In this document: positions 17,157-26,375 of the stretch, piece after piece
Position numbering within the stretch: the first letter of the stretch is position 1
Layout: each line of letters starts with the position of its first letter
Assembly: GCA_027623235.1 (NCBI GenBank)
Contig: JAQBVJ010000060.1
Span: 1-42,694, forward strand
Length of the DNA stretch: 42,694 nt
From: Planctomycetota bacterium
GTDB lineage: Bacteria; Planctomycetota; Planctomycetia; Planctomycetales; Planctomycetaceae
Direction: 5' to 3'
Notes under the pieces: model-generated
Seen by the model: the letters and a program-made list of their open reading frames with translations, nothing else
What the model was told of the DNA's origin: nothing
The model's database searches: none
Program-made: the position numbers and the translations under genes

Positions 17157-19760
17157 CTAATGCTGATAAATGAACTCCTGCGAGTTCAGGATCGTCCACA
17201 GAATGTCTTCCCAGGCCTGCCGTTTGTCGGCGCTCCCGGCGACGTATTCAGAAAGGGATTTCGCGGATGCTTCCGAAGGAACGCGCGATAACGCGCAAAG
17301 ATACAGCTCGTTGAGAATCTCCGCATCGGACTTCTGTTCTGCCAGCAACCGCCCGAGACGATTGTCTTTGCTGGTCAGCCTGTTGGCCGTCATCTGACCG
17401 ATGATTAACTCAAGCGCCTGTTTGCGGCCAAAATGCTGTTCGCGATCGCACTCGCAGGTTTGAGTTCGGCTGGGCTGGCCGAATGTTCGCAGGAACGGAT
17501 GCGGCTCGTACCGGACGTATTTCCCCATCGTATTAATGAGAGTCTCGGTATCGGTGACCGGCAACTGCACGGCGCGAGTGCCGGCCGGCAGCGTGATGGA
17601 GCCTTCTGGAAGACCAATCGTGTAATCGTTCGTGATCTCGAACACTTCCGGAATGCCGGTCACGTGGCAGACCGCGTCCAGCAACACTTCGGCAGACAGC
17701 GGTCGGGACGACATGTGCGAGAAGTAACGGTCGTCGCTCTGATTGCCTGGCGTCGGGACCGGACTCAGTTGGTAGGTCCGCGAATTGGCAATGGTGCGAA
17801 TCAGCGGCTTCAACCGAAACCCGTTCTGAACGAAGTCGGCCGCGAGCGACTCCAGCAGTTCGTCATTGGCCGAGGGGTTGGAGTCGCGGAAATCGTCAAC
17901 CGGCTCGACGATCCCTCGCCCGTGAAGATGGAACCAGGTTCTGTTGACCAGAGCTTTGGCAAAAAACGGGTTGTCCTTTCGAGTCAGCCATTTGGCGAGC
18001 CGCTGACGTCGATCCTGATCCGCAGGCACGTCGGCGACTGACTCGCCAGGAAGTCGAGGAACAATGGTTTCGCCGGACTCGTTTTTGATTTCCGGGGCTT
18101 TGAAGTCGAGTGCGATTTCGATCTGCCGCCGCTCCGGACGACCGCTCGGACCGGCCTTGCCCAACCGGCTTCGCGTCACCTGAGTAAAGTGTGCGGCCAG
18201 TGCGAGGTAGTCGGCATGCTTCCATTTTTCGTAGGGATGATCATGACACCTCACACATTGCAGGCGGATCCCAAGAAACAGCTGCGCGGTCGCTTCGGTC
18301 AGATCTTTCTGGAGGTACGCGGGATCGGTGATCGCTGTCGGAGTCGGCGGGACACAAAAGAAGTTCGCGGGAGCGTCACTGTAAGACTGTCCTGTCGACG
18401 TCAGGAGCGACTCGGCGATTGAGGCGAACGATTCGTCCGCCTCGATGCGATCCCTCAGCCATTTCTGATAAGCCTGTGCCCCCGCAAGCTGGATCGAATC
18501 GCGACTGGCACGCAGCACGTCCATCCATTTCTTCGTCCAGAAGTCGGCGTACTCGGGACGTTCCAGCAACTGATCGATCAGTCGCGCCCGTTTGTCTGAC
18601 TGCGTTGAGGCGACGAATTCCCGCACTTCGTCCGGGGTCGGCAGGATTCCGCAAAGGTCGAGAGACACTCGTCGCACAAACTGCTCGTCGCTGCACAAAG
18701 GCGACGGGGGGATATTCAACATCTTCAGTTTGGCAAACACGTGAGTGTCGACATCGTTGTTTGTCGGAGGATCCGGCCACTGGTAATCCGAGGCCGCTTT
18801 CGCGATGTACATCAGCCGGACCGATTCCATCCGGCCGAGAAACCGGCACAGGATGGCCACCTCACCCTGTCGCTTGAATTCGACTCGCCCCGTCCGGTCG
18901 ACATCCGCGATCGCGATATCGCTACTGAAGAATGTCGTCAGCCGCGTGACGTCTGCTGAGCGACCGTCGTCGAACGTGGCGCGAACTGACAGCTGTTGCC
19001 ACCGTGCCGGAGCCTGAAGCACTCGCCGGGCCGGAGAGGCTGTCAGAGTTTGCAACGACACTTTGCCGACGTCATCGCGGAGCCCTTCCGACTGCCAGCT
19101 TCTCATCAGTGCTGCGTAAGGACTGTCGGGCGTGAATCGCAGTCCGCCGGCGTGAGGGATTCGCATCAGTGCTTTGGACAGAATCAGACTGCTGTCCGGA
19201 TCGAGCGAATTCGTACGTCGCCCGAGACCGTCGTGCGTGAGCTGTCGAAAATCCAGGTCAGGATCAAAGCCCCACAGACTCAGTCGAAATTCATTTTTAC
19301 CGCTCGGCGCTCCGTGACACCGAATGTCGCTGCACCCGGCGACACTCAGTAGCGGCATGAGTTCGCGTCGAAAGCTGACGGGCTGCGGAAGATTCGAATC
19401 GGTGACGGCAACCGGCACCTGAGCCGCAAGACCGGCCACACGAATCTCCAGATGCGAGGCTCCGTCACGAAGACCCGAAACAAAGCCGTCGGAAGTGACG
19501 TCAACCAACTCGGCGTCGGCTGACTTCCACTCGCTGAAGCTGGTCAAATCCCGTACAGACCCGTCGGCATAGCGTCCGGTGAGCAGGACCTGCTGACTGG
19601 CACGCGGCCCGGCAAGCGTGATCGACGCCGGCTCAACTTCCAGAGCGACAGGTTCGCCAATGGCAGACAGTCGAGCACCGGGATCGGCTGGGATCTCTGC
19701 CTGAAGGAAATGGCCGTTCAGAGTAAAAACACTGAAGGCCAGAAGTGCAGTGCGAAACAT
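17157..19760 (-). CDS. Exported DUF1549/DUF1553 cytochrome-like protein with Ig-like domains
   Basis: A planctomycete-type protein of unknown reaction (867 aa, exported; signal peptide 1-21). From the N-terminus there is a Big_2-like Ig domain (about 35-120) and then the CX4CH motif CSDIRCHG (Cys 143, Cys 148, His 149), a family variant of the haem-binding signature. A second Ig-like stretch follows, then DUF1549 with FVRRVSLDLCGILPTPDE. A classical CVRCH motif (Cys 502, Cys 505, His 506) follows, and last DUF1553 ending near EFIYQH. GGAG lies eight bases before the ATG at 19760, which supports this start over the longer open frame. It directly follows the DUF1501 gene, its usual genomic partner in this phylum. 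The pair is thought to act in the cell envelope, but its substrate is not established. Confidence 0.92.
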   Translation of the reverse strand: MFRTALLAFSVFTLNGHFLQAEIPADPGARLSAIGEPVALEVEPASITLAGPRASQQVLLTGRYADGSVRDLTSFSEWKSADAELVDVTSDGFVSGLRDGASHLEIRVAGLAAQVPVAVTDSNLPQPVSFRRELMPLLSVAGCSDIRCHGAPSGKNEFRLSLWGFDPDLDFRQLTHDGLGRRTNSLDPDSSLILSKALMRIPHAGGLRFTPDSPYAALMRSWQSEGLRDDVGKVSLQTLTASPARRVLQAPARWQQLSVRATFDDGRSADVTRLTTFFSSDIAIADVDRTGRVEFKRQGEVAILCRFLGRMESVRLMYIAKAASDYQWPDPPTNNDVDTHVFAKLKMLNIPPSPLCSDEQFVRRVSLDLCGILPTPDEVREFVASTQSDKRARLIDQLLERPEYADFWTKKWMDVLRASRDSIQLAGAQAYQKWLRDRIEADESFASIAESLLTSTGQSYSDAPANFFCVPPTPTAITDPAYLQKDLTEATAQLFLGIRLQCVRCHDHPYEKWKHADYLALAAHFTQVTRSRLGKAGPSGRPERRQIEIALDFKAPEIKNESGETIVPRLPGESVADVPADQDRRQRLAKWLTRKDNPFFAKALVNRTWFHLHGRGIVEPVDDFRDSNPSANDELLESLAADFVQNGFRLKPLIRTIANSRTYQLSPVPTPGNQSDDRYFSHMSSRPLSAEVLLDAVCHVTGIPEVFEITNDYTIGLPEGSITLPAGTRAVQLPVTDTETLINTMGKYVRYEPHPFLRTFGQPSRTQTCECDREQHFGRKQALELIIGQMTANRLTSKDNRLGRLLAEQKSDAEILNELYLCALSRVPSEASAKSLSEYVAGSADKRQAWEDILWTILNSQEFIYQH

Positions 19761-19819
19761 CGAGGACTCCAGACGCAGCGAAGGACTTCCCTCCGGGAGA
19801 GATGACCAATGAAAATCTT

Positions 19820-21262
19820 TTAACTGAGGATCTCGTTGATCACTCGCCCGCCCATACGGATTCGAACCGGTTGACCGGCCGAATCGGGAATCTGCATGTC
19901 TGGATCGATGCCCAGGCATTCGTAGATCGTGGCGCAGATGTCGGCGGGACTGACGGGGGCGTCCTTCACGTAAGCGGCCTGATTGTCCGAGGCGCCGTAG
20001 ATCGTGCCGCCTTGAATTCCCGCACCGGCCATCAGCACTGAATAGCAGAACGTCCAGTGGTCACGGCCGCCGCTTTTGTTGATCTTTGGTGTGCGGCCCA
20101 TGTCGCTCATCACGACCACCAGGGTCTCGTCCAAGAGTCCGCGTTCGGACAGATCGTCCATCAGCCCGGAGAATGTGTCGTCGTAATTTGGTAACAGCAC
20201 ATCTTTCAGAATCGGAAAGTTGCGGGAGTGCGTATCCCAGCCGACGCCGTCCAGCAGCGCCGGTCGCGTTGCGAAAATGTCCCACGTGACGTTCACAAAA
20301 CGGACGCCTTCTTCAACGAGCTGCCTCGCGATCAAAGCGCTGGACCCGAACAGCGTCCGACCATAATTGTCCCGCACTTTGGGGTCGACGTTTTCGATGT
20401 CGAATGCGTTGCGGATTCGATTGGACGTCAGCAGCGACAATGCTCCTTCCTGCACACGATCGAATTCCTCGCCGATCCCGGGACCGCGTAACGCGTCGTC
20501 GAATTGTCGAGTCAGTTCCTGCCGCTTCTTCAACCGGTCGAGTGTGATCCCCTCAGGCAGGCGGGCATTGGGAAGCCGTGGCGTGCCGAGCACGACCTGC
20601 GGGTCATACTGACTCGTCGAAACCTTCGCGGCCGTTGGCGAGCACTCGGTAAAAAGCGGATCGTATTGTCGACCGAGAAACCCGCCATACGGCCCGGCCC
20701 GGCGAATGTGTTGACCCCAGCCGAGCAGACATGGCAGATGGACGTAATCCGGAAACCCGCCCTGCTCCGTATTCAGGTACTCGCACACCGACCCCATGCT
20801 GGGCGGCAGGTTGTCCTGAACGACGCCGATCGAAGGCAGCGGTTCGGGATAGCCGGTCCAGCTGGCCATCGGGTTATGACAGCCCGCTTTGTGATTCACT
20901 GTGCGAACAATCGCCGACTGGTTCATCCACTTCGCGTGTTTCGGCAGGAGCTCGCACACATCCATGCCCGGGACATTCGAGGCGATCGGATTAAATTCGC
21001 CGCCAAGTCCGTCCGGGGCGTCGGGCTTCATATCGAACATGTCCTGCGTCGGAGCTCCACCGAGCAGGTACAGCATGATCACGCTCTTCGCCTTACCAGG
21101 CCGCTTCCGGCCATTCTCTGCGGCATTTGTTCCAGCGGCGGCCGCGATCTGCTGAGGCAGACCGAACATCCCACCCAGCATGGACAGCCCGCCGGCTCGC
21201 AGAGTCTCACGTCGCGTCAACCCGTCGCGGGTCCGGCGCGAACTACCAAGTATTCTGATCAT
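19820..21262 (-). CDS. Tat-exported DUF1501 protein
   Basis: A DUF1501 (sulfatase-like fold) protein of unknown substrate, 480 aa. The N-terminus has a twin-arginine signal, LTRRETLRAGGLSMLGGMFG, pointing to folded export by Tat. Typical segments follow: VIMLYLLGGAPTQDMFDMKP, NHKAGCHNPMASWTGY, RFVNVTWD, WDTHSRNFPILK and VVMSDMGRTPKINKSGGRDH, with the conserved acidic and His residues of the alkaline-phosphatase-like fold. ATG 21262 is supported by GAGG just upstream. It ends 59 bp before the DUF1549/1553 gene, and the two are nearly always paired in planctomycetes. It follows the ceramidase-like gene by 114 bp. Together they look like one transcription unit. Confidence 0.93.
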   Translation of the reverse strand: MIRILGSSRRTRDGLTRRETLRAGGLSMLGGMFGLPQQIAAAAGTNAAENGRKRPGKAKSVIMLYLLGGAPTQDMFDMKPDAPDGLGGEFNPIASNVPGMDVCELLPKHAKWMNQSAIVRTVNHKAGCHNPMASWTGYPEPLPSIGVVQDNLPPSMGSVCEYLNTEQGGFPDYVHLPCLLGWGQHIRRAGPYGGFLGRQYDPLFTECSPTAAKVSTSQYDPQVVLGTPRLPNARLPEGITLDRLKKRQELTRQFDDALRGPGIGEEFDRVQEGALSLLTSNRIRNAFDIENVDPKVRDNYGRTLFGSSALIARQLVEEGVRFVNVTWDIFATRPALLDGVGWDTHSRNFPILKDVLLPNYDDTFSGLMDDLSERGLLDETLVVVMSDMGRTPKINKSGGRDHWTFCYSVLMAGAGIQGGTIYGASDNQAAYVKDAPVSPADICATIYECLGIDPDMQIPDSAGQPVRIRMGGRVINEILS

Positions 21263-21376
21263 GGCATCCTCTTCCTGAATCGTTTCGTCGAGCCATTCTA
21301 AACGGCCAGTACAGGATACACGGTTGCCGCCGCTGTTCCTGCGCTGCTGCATTCGGGAATCGGCCTGCCACCGCTC

Positions 21377-22870
21377 TTACTTCAGGCTGCCCAGCATTTT
21401 GAGCAGTTCGTCTTCAATCTTCGGCGAGGCTTCTTCCTCAAGCGAGCCGCTGCCGAGCCATGTTTCATAGCCGCCCAGCCGATGCTGATCCGGCGTCGGC
21501 AGGTAACCGTAGTGGCCGTTGGCCAGCTCGATCGTGAAGGTGTGTTGAAAGGGCGTATCCATTTTCAGGCGGAGACCGATTTCGACAAAGGTCTCACACG
21601 GGATGGAGGTCACGCCGACATCGCCGATGCGGATTGCCTGGAGGAGGATGTCTTCCGTGCCGGGGTGTTCATGAAGACCGATCGCCCAGCCGGCGTACAC
21701 TCGCGAAAAAGAGTGAGGCAGTTTTGAGTCGTCTTTCTCGACGATCAGCTTTCGCGATTGAGCCAGCTGAAACTTCGTCGGCCTGCGGACTTTGACGGTC
21801 ATTTCCGTTTGAGTCATTCCAAGTGGCACCCATTTTTTGTACTCCACTTTCGCGAGCGATTCCGTCACGCGATCGGCGACTCGGCTGGCCACATTGCGGA
21901 TCTGCTCGAACGGCTTCGCACCCGGTCGCGGCTCAAGAAAGCTGATGTTGTTGATGTCACCGCTGGTCCCGTTTGAAAGAATTCCAACGAACGGTGGCAG
22001 AGTGTCCCGAAGCGGTTCTTCTCGCTGGCCGATGACAATGTTCGACTCTGTGCCGTCCCGCAGAACGGGGAACAATCGCATTTCAATCTGCTTTGCGAAC
22101 TCGCCGAAGTAGTCGGCCGAGACGCCGCCGGCGGGCACGCCACCGACGTAGTGCAGCGAATAGTTGGCCATCAGAGCCAGCGGACGTCCCTCGGGAGTTT
22201 TCACAGAGAAGAAACAAATCTCCGGGTCGGTCGGCCCGGCGGGTCGATCGAGAACCTTGCGGCCGCGCGGCGGGTTCATGCGAACCTGGTCGGTCGTCTC
22301 GCCAAACGGAGTCGGCGGCATCGTGCCCGCCGCGGATTTCATGAACCACCGGCGATTGAAAACTTCCTCGGGCAGCATCGCGACGCCGAAACCGATTTCG
22401 GCCGGCAGCAGATTCTCGCTGGCCTGCTGCAGCGCGGACACGATGCCTCGCGTGACATGCTCGACGTATTCCGGGTCGGCCTTCCAGTCGAAGCGGTCCT
22501 TGACCCGCGGAGCCGAATGCGTATGGGTCGCCGACATCAGCATGTGGTCGGCCGGAATGCCGGTCAGAGCACTGGCCCGTTTCTTCGCCTCGTCAAACAG
22601 ACTCCGCCCGCAGAAGCAGCTGTCGACCACGACGAACGCAATCTTCGTCACGGAATTGTCGAGCACCAGAGCCCGTGCACTGAGCGGGTCCCAGGCCTTT
22701 GTCGCGGGGCGAGGGAAAAAGTTTCCTACGAGGTCAACCGGCCACTTCTGCGGAGTGATATCGGCAACGGCTGCTCCGGCCCGAAACACCGGATCGGCGG
22801 CAACCAAGGCCTCGCCGATCAAAGAAACACAAAGCAACGCGAGGACGGTCAGGCAACGTGAGCGGCTCAT
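21377..22870 (-). CDS. Exported neutral/alkaline ceramidase-like hydrolase
   Basis: A member of the neutral/alkaline non-lysosomal ceramidase superfamily (N-terminal domain only, 497 aa). The signal peptide is about 1-25. AGAAVADITP opens the domain, and SATHTHSAP (His 116, His 118) is the zinc-binding signature. SNGTSGDINNISF is the conserved nucleotide-free core motif of the family, and ELANGHYGYLPT lies near the C-terminus. True ceramidases cleave the amide bond of ceramide. Many bacterial relatives have unproven substrates, so an amide or lipid hydrolase is as far as the sequence goes. AAGGAA precedes ATG 22870. It is the first gene of the minus-strand operon and diverges from the PhoD-like gene across 207 bp, where both promoters must lie. 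Confidence 0.9.
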   Translation of the reverse strand: MSRSRCLTVLALLCVSLIGEALVAADPVFRAGAAVADITPQKWPVDLVGNFFPRPATKAWDPLSARALVLDNSVTKIAFVVVDSCFCGRSLFDEAKKRASALTGIPADHMLMSATHTHSAPRVKDRFDWKADPEYVEHVTRGIVSALQQASENLLPAEIGFGVAMLPEEVFNRRWFMKSAAGTMPPTPFGETTDQVRMNPPRGRKVLDRPAGPTDPEICFFSVKTPEGRPLALMANYSLHYVGGVPAGGVSADYFGEFAKQIEMRLFPVLRDGTESNIVIGQREEPLRDTLPPFVGILSNGTSGDINNISFLEPRPGAKPFEQIRNVASRVADRVTESLAKVEYKKWVPLGMTQTEMTVKVRRPTKFQLAQSRKLIVEKDDSKLPHSFSRVYAGWAIGLHEHPGTEDILLQAIRIGDVGVTSIPCETFVEIGLRLKMDTPFQHTFTIELANGHYGYLPTPDQHRLGGYETWLGSGSLEEEASPKIEDELLKMLGSLK

Positions 22871-23077
22871 TGGAAGTTCCTTCGGTCGAGGTCTGCTGAA
22901 ACCAGGCTGGCATGATCGTCGTGTGGAGGTGTCGAGGCAAGAATGCCACTGTACTCCGGATGGCGTCCGCATTCCGAGGTACGCCGAAATCGGATCTCGA
23001 ACATCTTCAACGGACAACTGGACTGCGATTCGAAGTTGCTACACTGGCCGTCCATTGCCCGCCCAGGAGAAACGACC

Positions 23078-24646
23078 ATGACTCTTCGCATTTTTCTTCA
23101 GTCTCTGTCTGTCGTTCTGCAACTCGCAACTTCTGCGGCACTGGCTCAGCACGATCCGCAACGGAATGCGACTCAGTTTGTGGCCGCCGGTCAGTTTGAC
23201 AAAGCCGATGACGAACTTAAAAAGGCGGACGACAAAGACCCCGAAACTCATTTCGTAAAGATGCTCAATTCGCTCGGACGGAAGGACATCGACCGGGCAC
23301 TGCAGCACGCACAGGCGGCGATGGATCGCGGGTTGCCGTTTGCCAGACTCGCCGCTGGACCACGTGACGCGCTGGCTCCGCTCCGTGAGACGAAGACCTG
23401 GCAGAAGTGGGCGGAGAAACACACTTCGCTCAATCTGCTGCATGGTCCAATGCTTGGCGACGTGACAGATGGGAGTGTCGACGTGTGGATCCGAACGCGC
23501 CGTCCGTCGAAGGCGGAAGTCGTCGTCTTTGCCGCTGACAATGATCTCGTCATTTCCCGGTCCGAGGAAAAGCTGACGACGCTCGATTCCGATCTGACGA
23601 CCGTGCTCACTGTTAAGCGGCTACGTCCTCAGACTCCGTACCGCTACACGGTGCTGCTGGATGGGGAGCCGGTGCCGATGAAGCTTCGCACGTTCACGAC
23701 CGTCGCTCCGGCCGGCACGCCCTCGAAGTTCCGCGTCGCGTTCGGGGGCGGAGCCGGTTACGTGCCGGAATGGGAGTACATGTGGGACACGATTCTCAAC
23801 GAGAAGCCGAACGCTCTGCTGATGCTCGGCGACAATGTTTACATTGATGACCCGACGCAGCCGCTGACTCAGGATTACTGTTATTACCGGCGGCAGGCTC
23901 GACCCGAGTGGCTGCGGCTGGTGGGTTCGACACCGACCTACGCGATTTACGATGACCATGATTTCGGCACGAACGACTGCGTGCCCGGGCCAGACATCTT
24001 CAAGCCAGCGTGGAAGCCCGAGGTCTTTAAACGTTTCGCCAGGAACTGGGTCAACCCGACGTACGGATCGCCGAAGCAGCCCGGCTGCTGGTTCGATTTC
24101 TACATCGGCGACGTGCATTTCATCATGCTCGACGGGCGGTACTATCGAGACCGGAAGGGCGAACCAACGATGCTCGGCCCCGTTCAACGGTCGTGGCTGT
24201 TCCACACGCTGAAAAATTCCAAAGGCCGCTTCAAAGTGCTGGCCTCGCCCGTGCCGTGGACCGTCGGAATCAAGCCGGGCAGCAAGGACCCGTGGGACGG
24301 CTTCCCGGAAGAACGCGAGCTGATTTTCTCCTTCATCGAGAAGAACAAAATCAACGGTCTGTTCCTGATCGCCGCCGACCGGCATCGCACGGACCTGCGA
24401 GTCACCAAACGCGAGTCCGGTTTCGGGTTCGTCGAGTTTGAAAGTTCGAAGCTGACCAACCGCCACACGCATCCGGTCGTCAAGACTGACGGCCTGGTGT
24501 GGGGGTACAACAAAAAGTGCTCGTTCGCGCTGATGAAGTTTGACACGACAGTGGATGACCCCGTCGTTCAATTTGAGGCGATTACGATTGACGGCGAAAA
24601 AGTGCATTCGCATGAACTGCGGCTCAGCGAGATTACTCATAAGTGA
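23078..24646 (+). CDS. Exported PhoD-like metallophosphatase
   Basis: A predicted secreted phosphomonoesterase/phosphodiesterase of the PhoD family (522 aa). The signal peptide is about 1-23. Residues 24-120 are a helical, TPR-like extension not found in classical PhoD. A Fn3-like PhoD N-terminal domain follows (about 122-210, GPMLGDVTDGSVDVWIRT). The catalytic domain has MLGDNVYIDD (Asp 252), YAIYDDHDFGTND (292-300), FIMLDGRYYRD and AADRHRTDL, giving the metal-binding Asp, Asn and His set. AGGAGA precedes ATG 23078, which settles the start; upstream open frame is not signal-like. A 51-bp gap to the next gene suggests co-transcription. It could supply phosphate from phospholipids or phosphodiesters. 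Confidence 0.9.
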   Translation: MTLRIFLQSLSVVLQLATSAALAQHDPQRNATQFVAAGQFDKADDELKKADDKDPETHFVKMLNSLGRKDIDRALQHAQAAMDRGLPFARLAAGPRDALAPLRETKTWQKWAEKHTSLNLLHGPMLGDVTDGSVDVWIRTRRPSKAEVVVFAADNDLVISRSEEKLTTLDSDLTTVLTVKRLRPQTPYRYTVLLDGEPVPMKLRTFTTVAPAGTPSKFRVAFGGGAGYVPEWEYMWDTILNEKPNALLMLGDNVYIDDPTQPLTQDYCYYRRQARPEWLRLVGSTPTYAIYDDHDFGTNDCVPGPDIFKPAWKPEVFKRFARNWVNPTYGSPKQPGCWFDFYIGDVHFIMLDGRYYRDRKGEPTMLGPVQRSWLFHTLKNSKGRFKVLASPVPWTVGIKPGSKDPWDGFPEERELIFSFIEKNKINGLFLIAADRHRTDLRVTKRESGFGFVEFESSKLTNRHTHPVVKTDGLVWGYNKKCSFALMKFDTTVDDPVVQFEAITIDGEKVHSHELRLSEITHK

Positions 24647-24697
24647 CGCCAGCGATTTGACGTAGGCCGGCGGCCCCATTGCTTCAGGAGAAGAGTC

Positions 24698-26086
24698 ATG
24701 CGACGAAGCTTTGCGAAGACCACGACCGTTCTGACTCTTGTTTTCGCCGGTGGTGCGAGTGCCTTTGCAGCCGACCCGACGCCGGCTTCGGTGTTTGACG
24801 CGAGGATCCTGCCGATCTTTCGATCGAGCCAACCGTCGAGCTGTGTTCAGTGTCACCTCTCGTCGGTCGACTTGAAGCAGTACATCCTGCCGTCTCACGA
24901 AAAGACGTTTCTGTCGCTGCGCGATCAGGGGCTCGTTGACCTGAAAGAACCGAAGAATTCGAAAATCCTCACCCTGATCAGCATGGGCGAGAAGGATCTC
25001 GACAAAGGCGCAAAGCTGATTCACGAGAAAATGCGAAAGGCCGAGTACGACGCGTTCGCCGGCTGGATCGAAGCGTGCAGCAAAGACGAGTCGCTGTGCA
25101 GTCTTCCGCCGCTCACCGAGGCCGAACGAGCTCAGCCCGAGCATCCTGTGGAAGTCATCCGCCACGCCAGGAAAAGCCGGCTGGTCGATTCGTTTGTGAG
25201 AACTGTCTACTCGCAGCGGTTCCGGTGCTTCCCCTGCCACACGCCGCATGACATCGACCCGACCAACCCGCAGCACCAGGCACCGATGAAGAACATGAAA
25301 AAGTTCAAGGAAGAATACCCGCAGGTCGTCGAGCGGATGGACATTTTCAAAGAGACGCCCGAGGCGACGCTCGCGTACCTCATCGAACGCAGCCGCAAGA
25401 CGCATGACGGCGACGTGCCGATGCTCGATCTGCGTGACCCGAAAAACAGTCTGCTGGTTCTCAAGCCGTTGTCGAAGCTGCCTCCAAAAGGAGACGACGG
25501 CAAACTGACAATTCCGCGATCGTCATCAACGCTGGATGCGATGTCTCACATGGGTGGCCTCAAGATGCACCGGGACGATCAGTCGTACAAATCGTTCGTC
25601 GCCTGGATTCAGGATTATTCGAAGGTGGTGCAGGGGCAGTACAAGTCGGTCGAGGAACTGCCCGCCGACAACTGGTTCGGCTCACAGCTGATGGTGCGAG
25701 TCCTGCAGACTCCCGACGAGTGGAAAGCCGGCACTCCGGTTCAGCTGTTCGTCCACGCCTGGAATGCGAAGACCGAGAGCTGGGCACCAAAACCGATCGC
25801 GTTTACTCAGGGCACGGTCACGCCGAAGCACATGGTCAACGGAGCTCTCTTTCTGCTGGCACCGGACAATCGTGAGCTCACGAAAGACTGGAGCCGCGAA
25901 ACGGCGAAGCTGCCACGAGGCCGCTACCTGGTGAAGGCCTTCGTCGATTCCCATCACAAACTGGCGAAGGACCCGACAGTGATTCTGGGCGAGGGCGATT
26001 TCTACGGTCAGGCCGAAATTCGCTCAGCCCGCTGGCGCGAGGGCTTTCGCCAGGCAGAGACGATCGACGGCGGCTCGCTGAAGTAG
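24698..26086 (+). CDS. Exported protein with two c-type haem motifs
   Basis: A 462-aa exported protein with signal peptide 1-25 (ending SAFAAD). It has two CXXCH motifs, CVQCH (49-53) and CFPCH (177-181). They sit in two helical cytochrome-like segments that each resemble planctomycete C-type cytochrome domains. A further GGLKMHRDDQSY segment appears before the C-terminal beta-rich region (about 320-450). It may carry haem and act in electron transfer at the envelope, or use the motif structurally. AGGAGAAGAGTC precedes ATG 24698. It follows the PhoD-like gene. The family is known to me only as planctomycete-specific; no enzymatic role can be assigned. Confidence 0.85.
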   Translation: MRRSFAKTTTVLTLVFAGGASAFAADPTPASVFDARILPIFRSSQPSSCVQCHLSSVDLKQYILPSHEKTFLSLRDQGLVDLKEPKNSKILTLISMGEKDLDKGAKLIHEKMRKAEYDAFAGWIEACSKDESLCSLPPLTEAERAQPEHPVEVIRHARKSRLVDSFVRTVYSQRFRCFPCHTPHDIDPTNPQHQAPMKNMKKFKEEYPQVVERMDIFKETPEATLAYLIERSRKTHDGDVPMLDLRDPKNSLLVLKPLSKLPPKGDDGKLTIPRSSSTLDAMSHMGGLKMHRDDQSYKSFVAWIQDYSKVVQGQYKSVEELPADNWFGSQLMVRVLQTPDEWKAGTPVQLFVHAWNAKTESWAPKPIAFTQGTVTPKHMVNGALFLLAPDNRELTKDWSRETAKLPRGRYLVKAFVDSHHKLAKDPTVILGEGDFYGQAEIRSARWREGFRQAETIDGGSLK

Positions 26087-26132
26087 TGGCATCGGCATCC
26101 TGCCCATACTGTTCGGCACGGCCTCTGCGTCG

Positions 26133-26272
26133 GTCGTTTAACGTTGAGCCGCAGGCGAGAACCTCGGTGACGGAGCTCGCGATGAACCACCGCGACATAG
26201 CCGCCACCCTCGGATTTATTTCCACAGCGCCGCGATGCCCCAATTTTCGCCTGCGGCTCAACGTTAAACGAC
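26133..26272. repeat. Inverted-repeat element, perfect 26-nt arms
   Basis: The arms 26133-26158 and 26247-26272 are exact reverse complements; they begin GTCGTTTAACGTTGAGCC and contain GCCGCAGGC. The 88-nt interior has no gene. It lies between the convergent haem-motif gene and yidC. Its arms share GTTTAAC and GCCGCAGGC with the element at 37397-37492, indicating one family. Confidence 0.9.
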
Positions 26273-26313
26273 TCTGTGTCGTTAAACGACTCTGTGTCAA
26301 ACGACTCTGCGTC
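26263..26313. repeat. 18-bp tandem repeat, three copies
   Basis: GTTAAACGACTCTGTGTC occurs at 26263-26280 and 26281-26298, with a third copy (26299-26313) lacking the first three bases. The first copy begins inside the right arm of the adjacent inverted repeat, so the end of that element has been duplicated in tandem. Confidence 0.9.
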
Positions 26314-26375
26314 ATCAAACTGCGTATCGCATCGTCAGGCAGGAACCGTGACGAACACTCGGGAAGGCCGCGCCA

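Noticed and set aside
23621..25405. 594-codon minus-strand open frame across the PhoD-like and haem-motif genes
   Set aside because: It runs antisense through two genes with signal peptides and motifs, and has no motif of its own.
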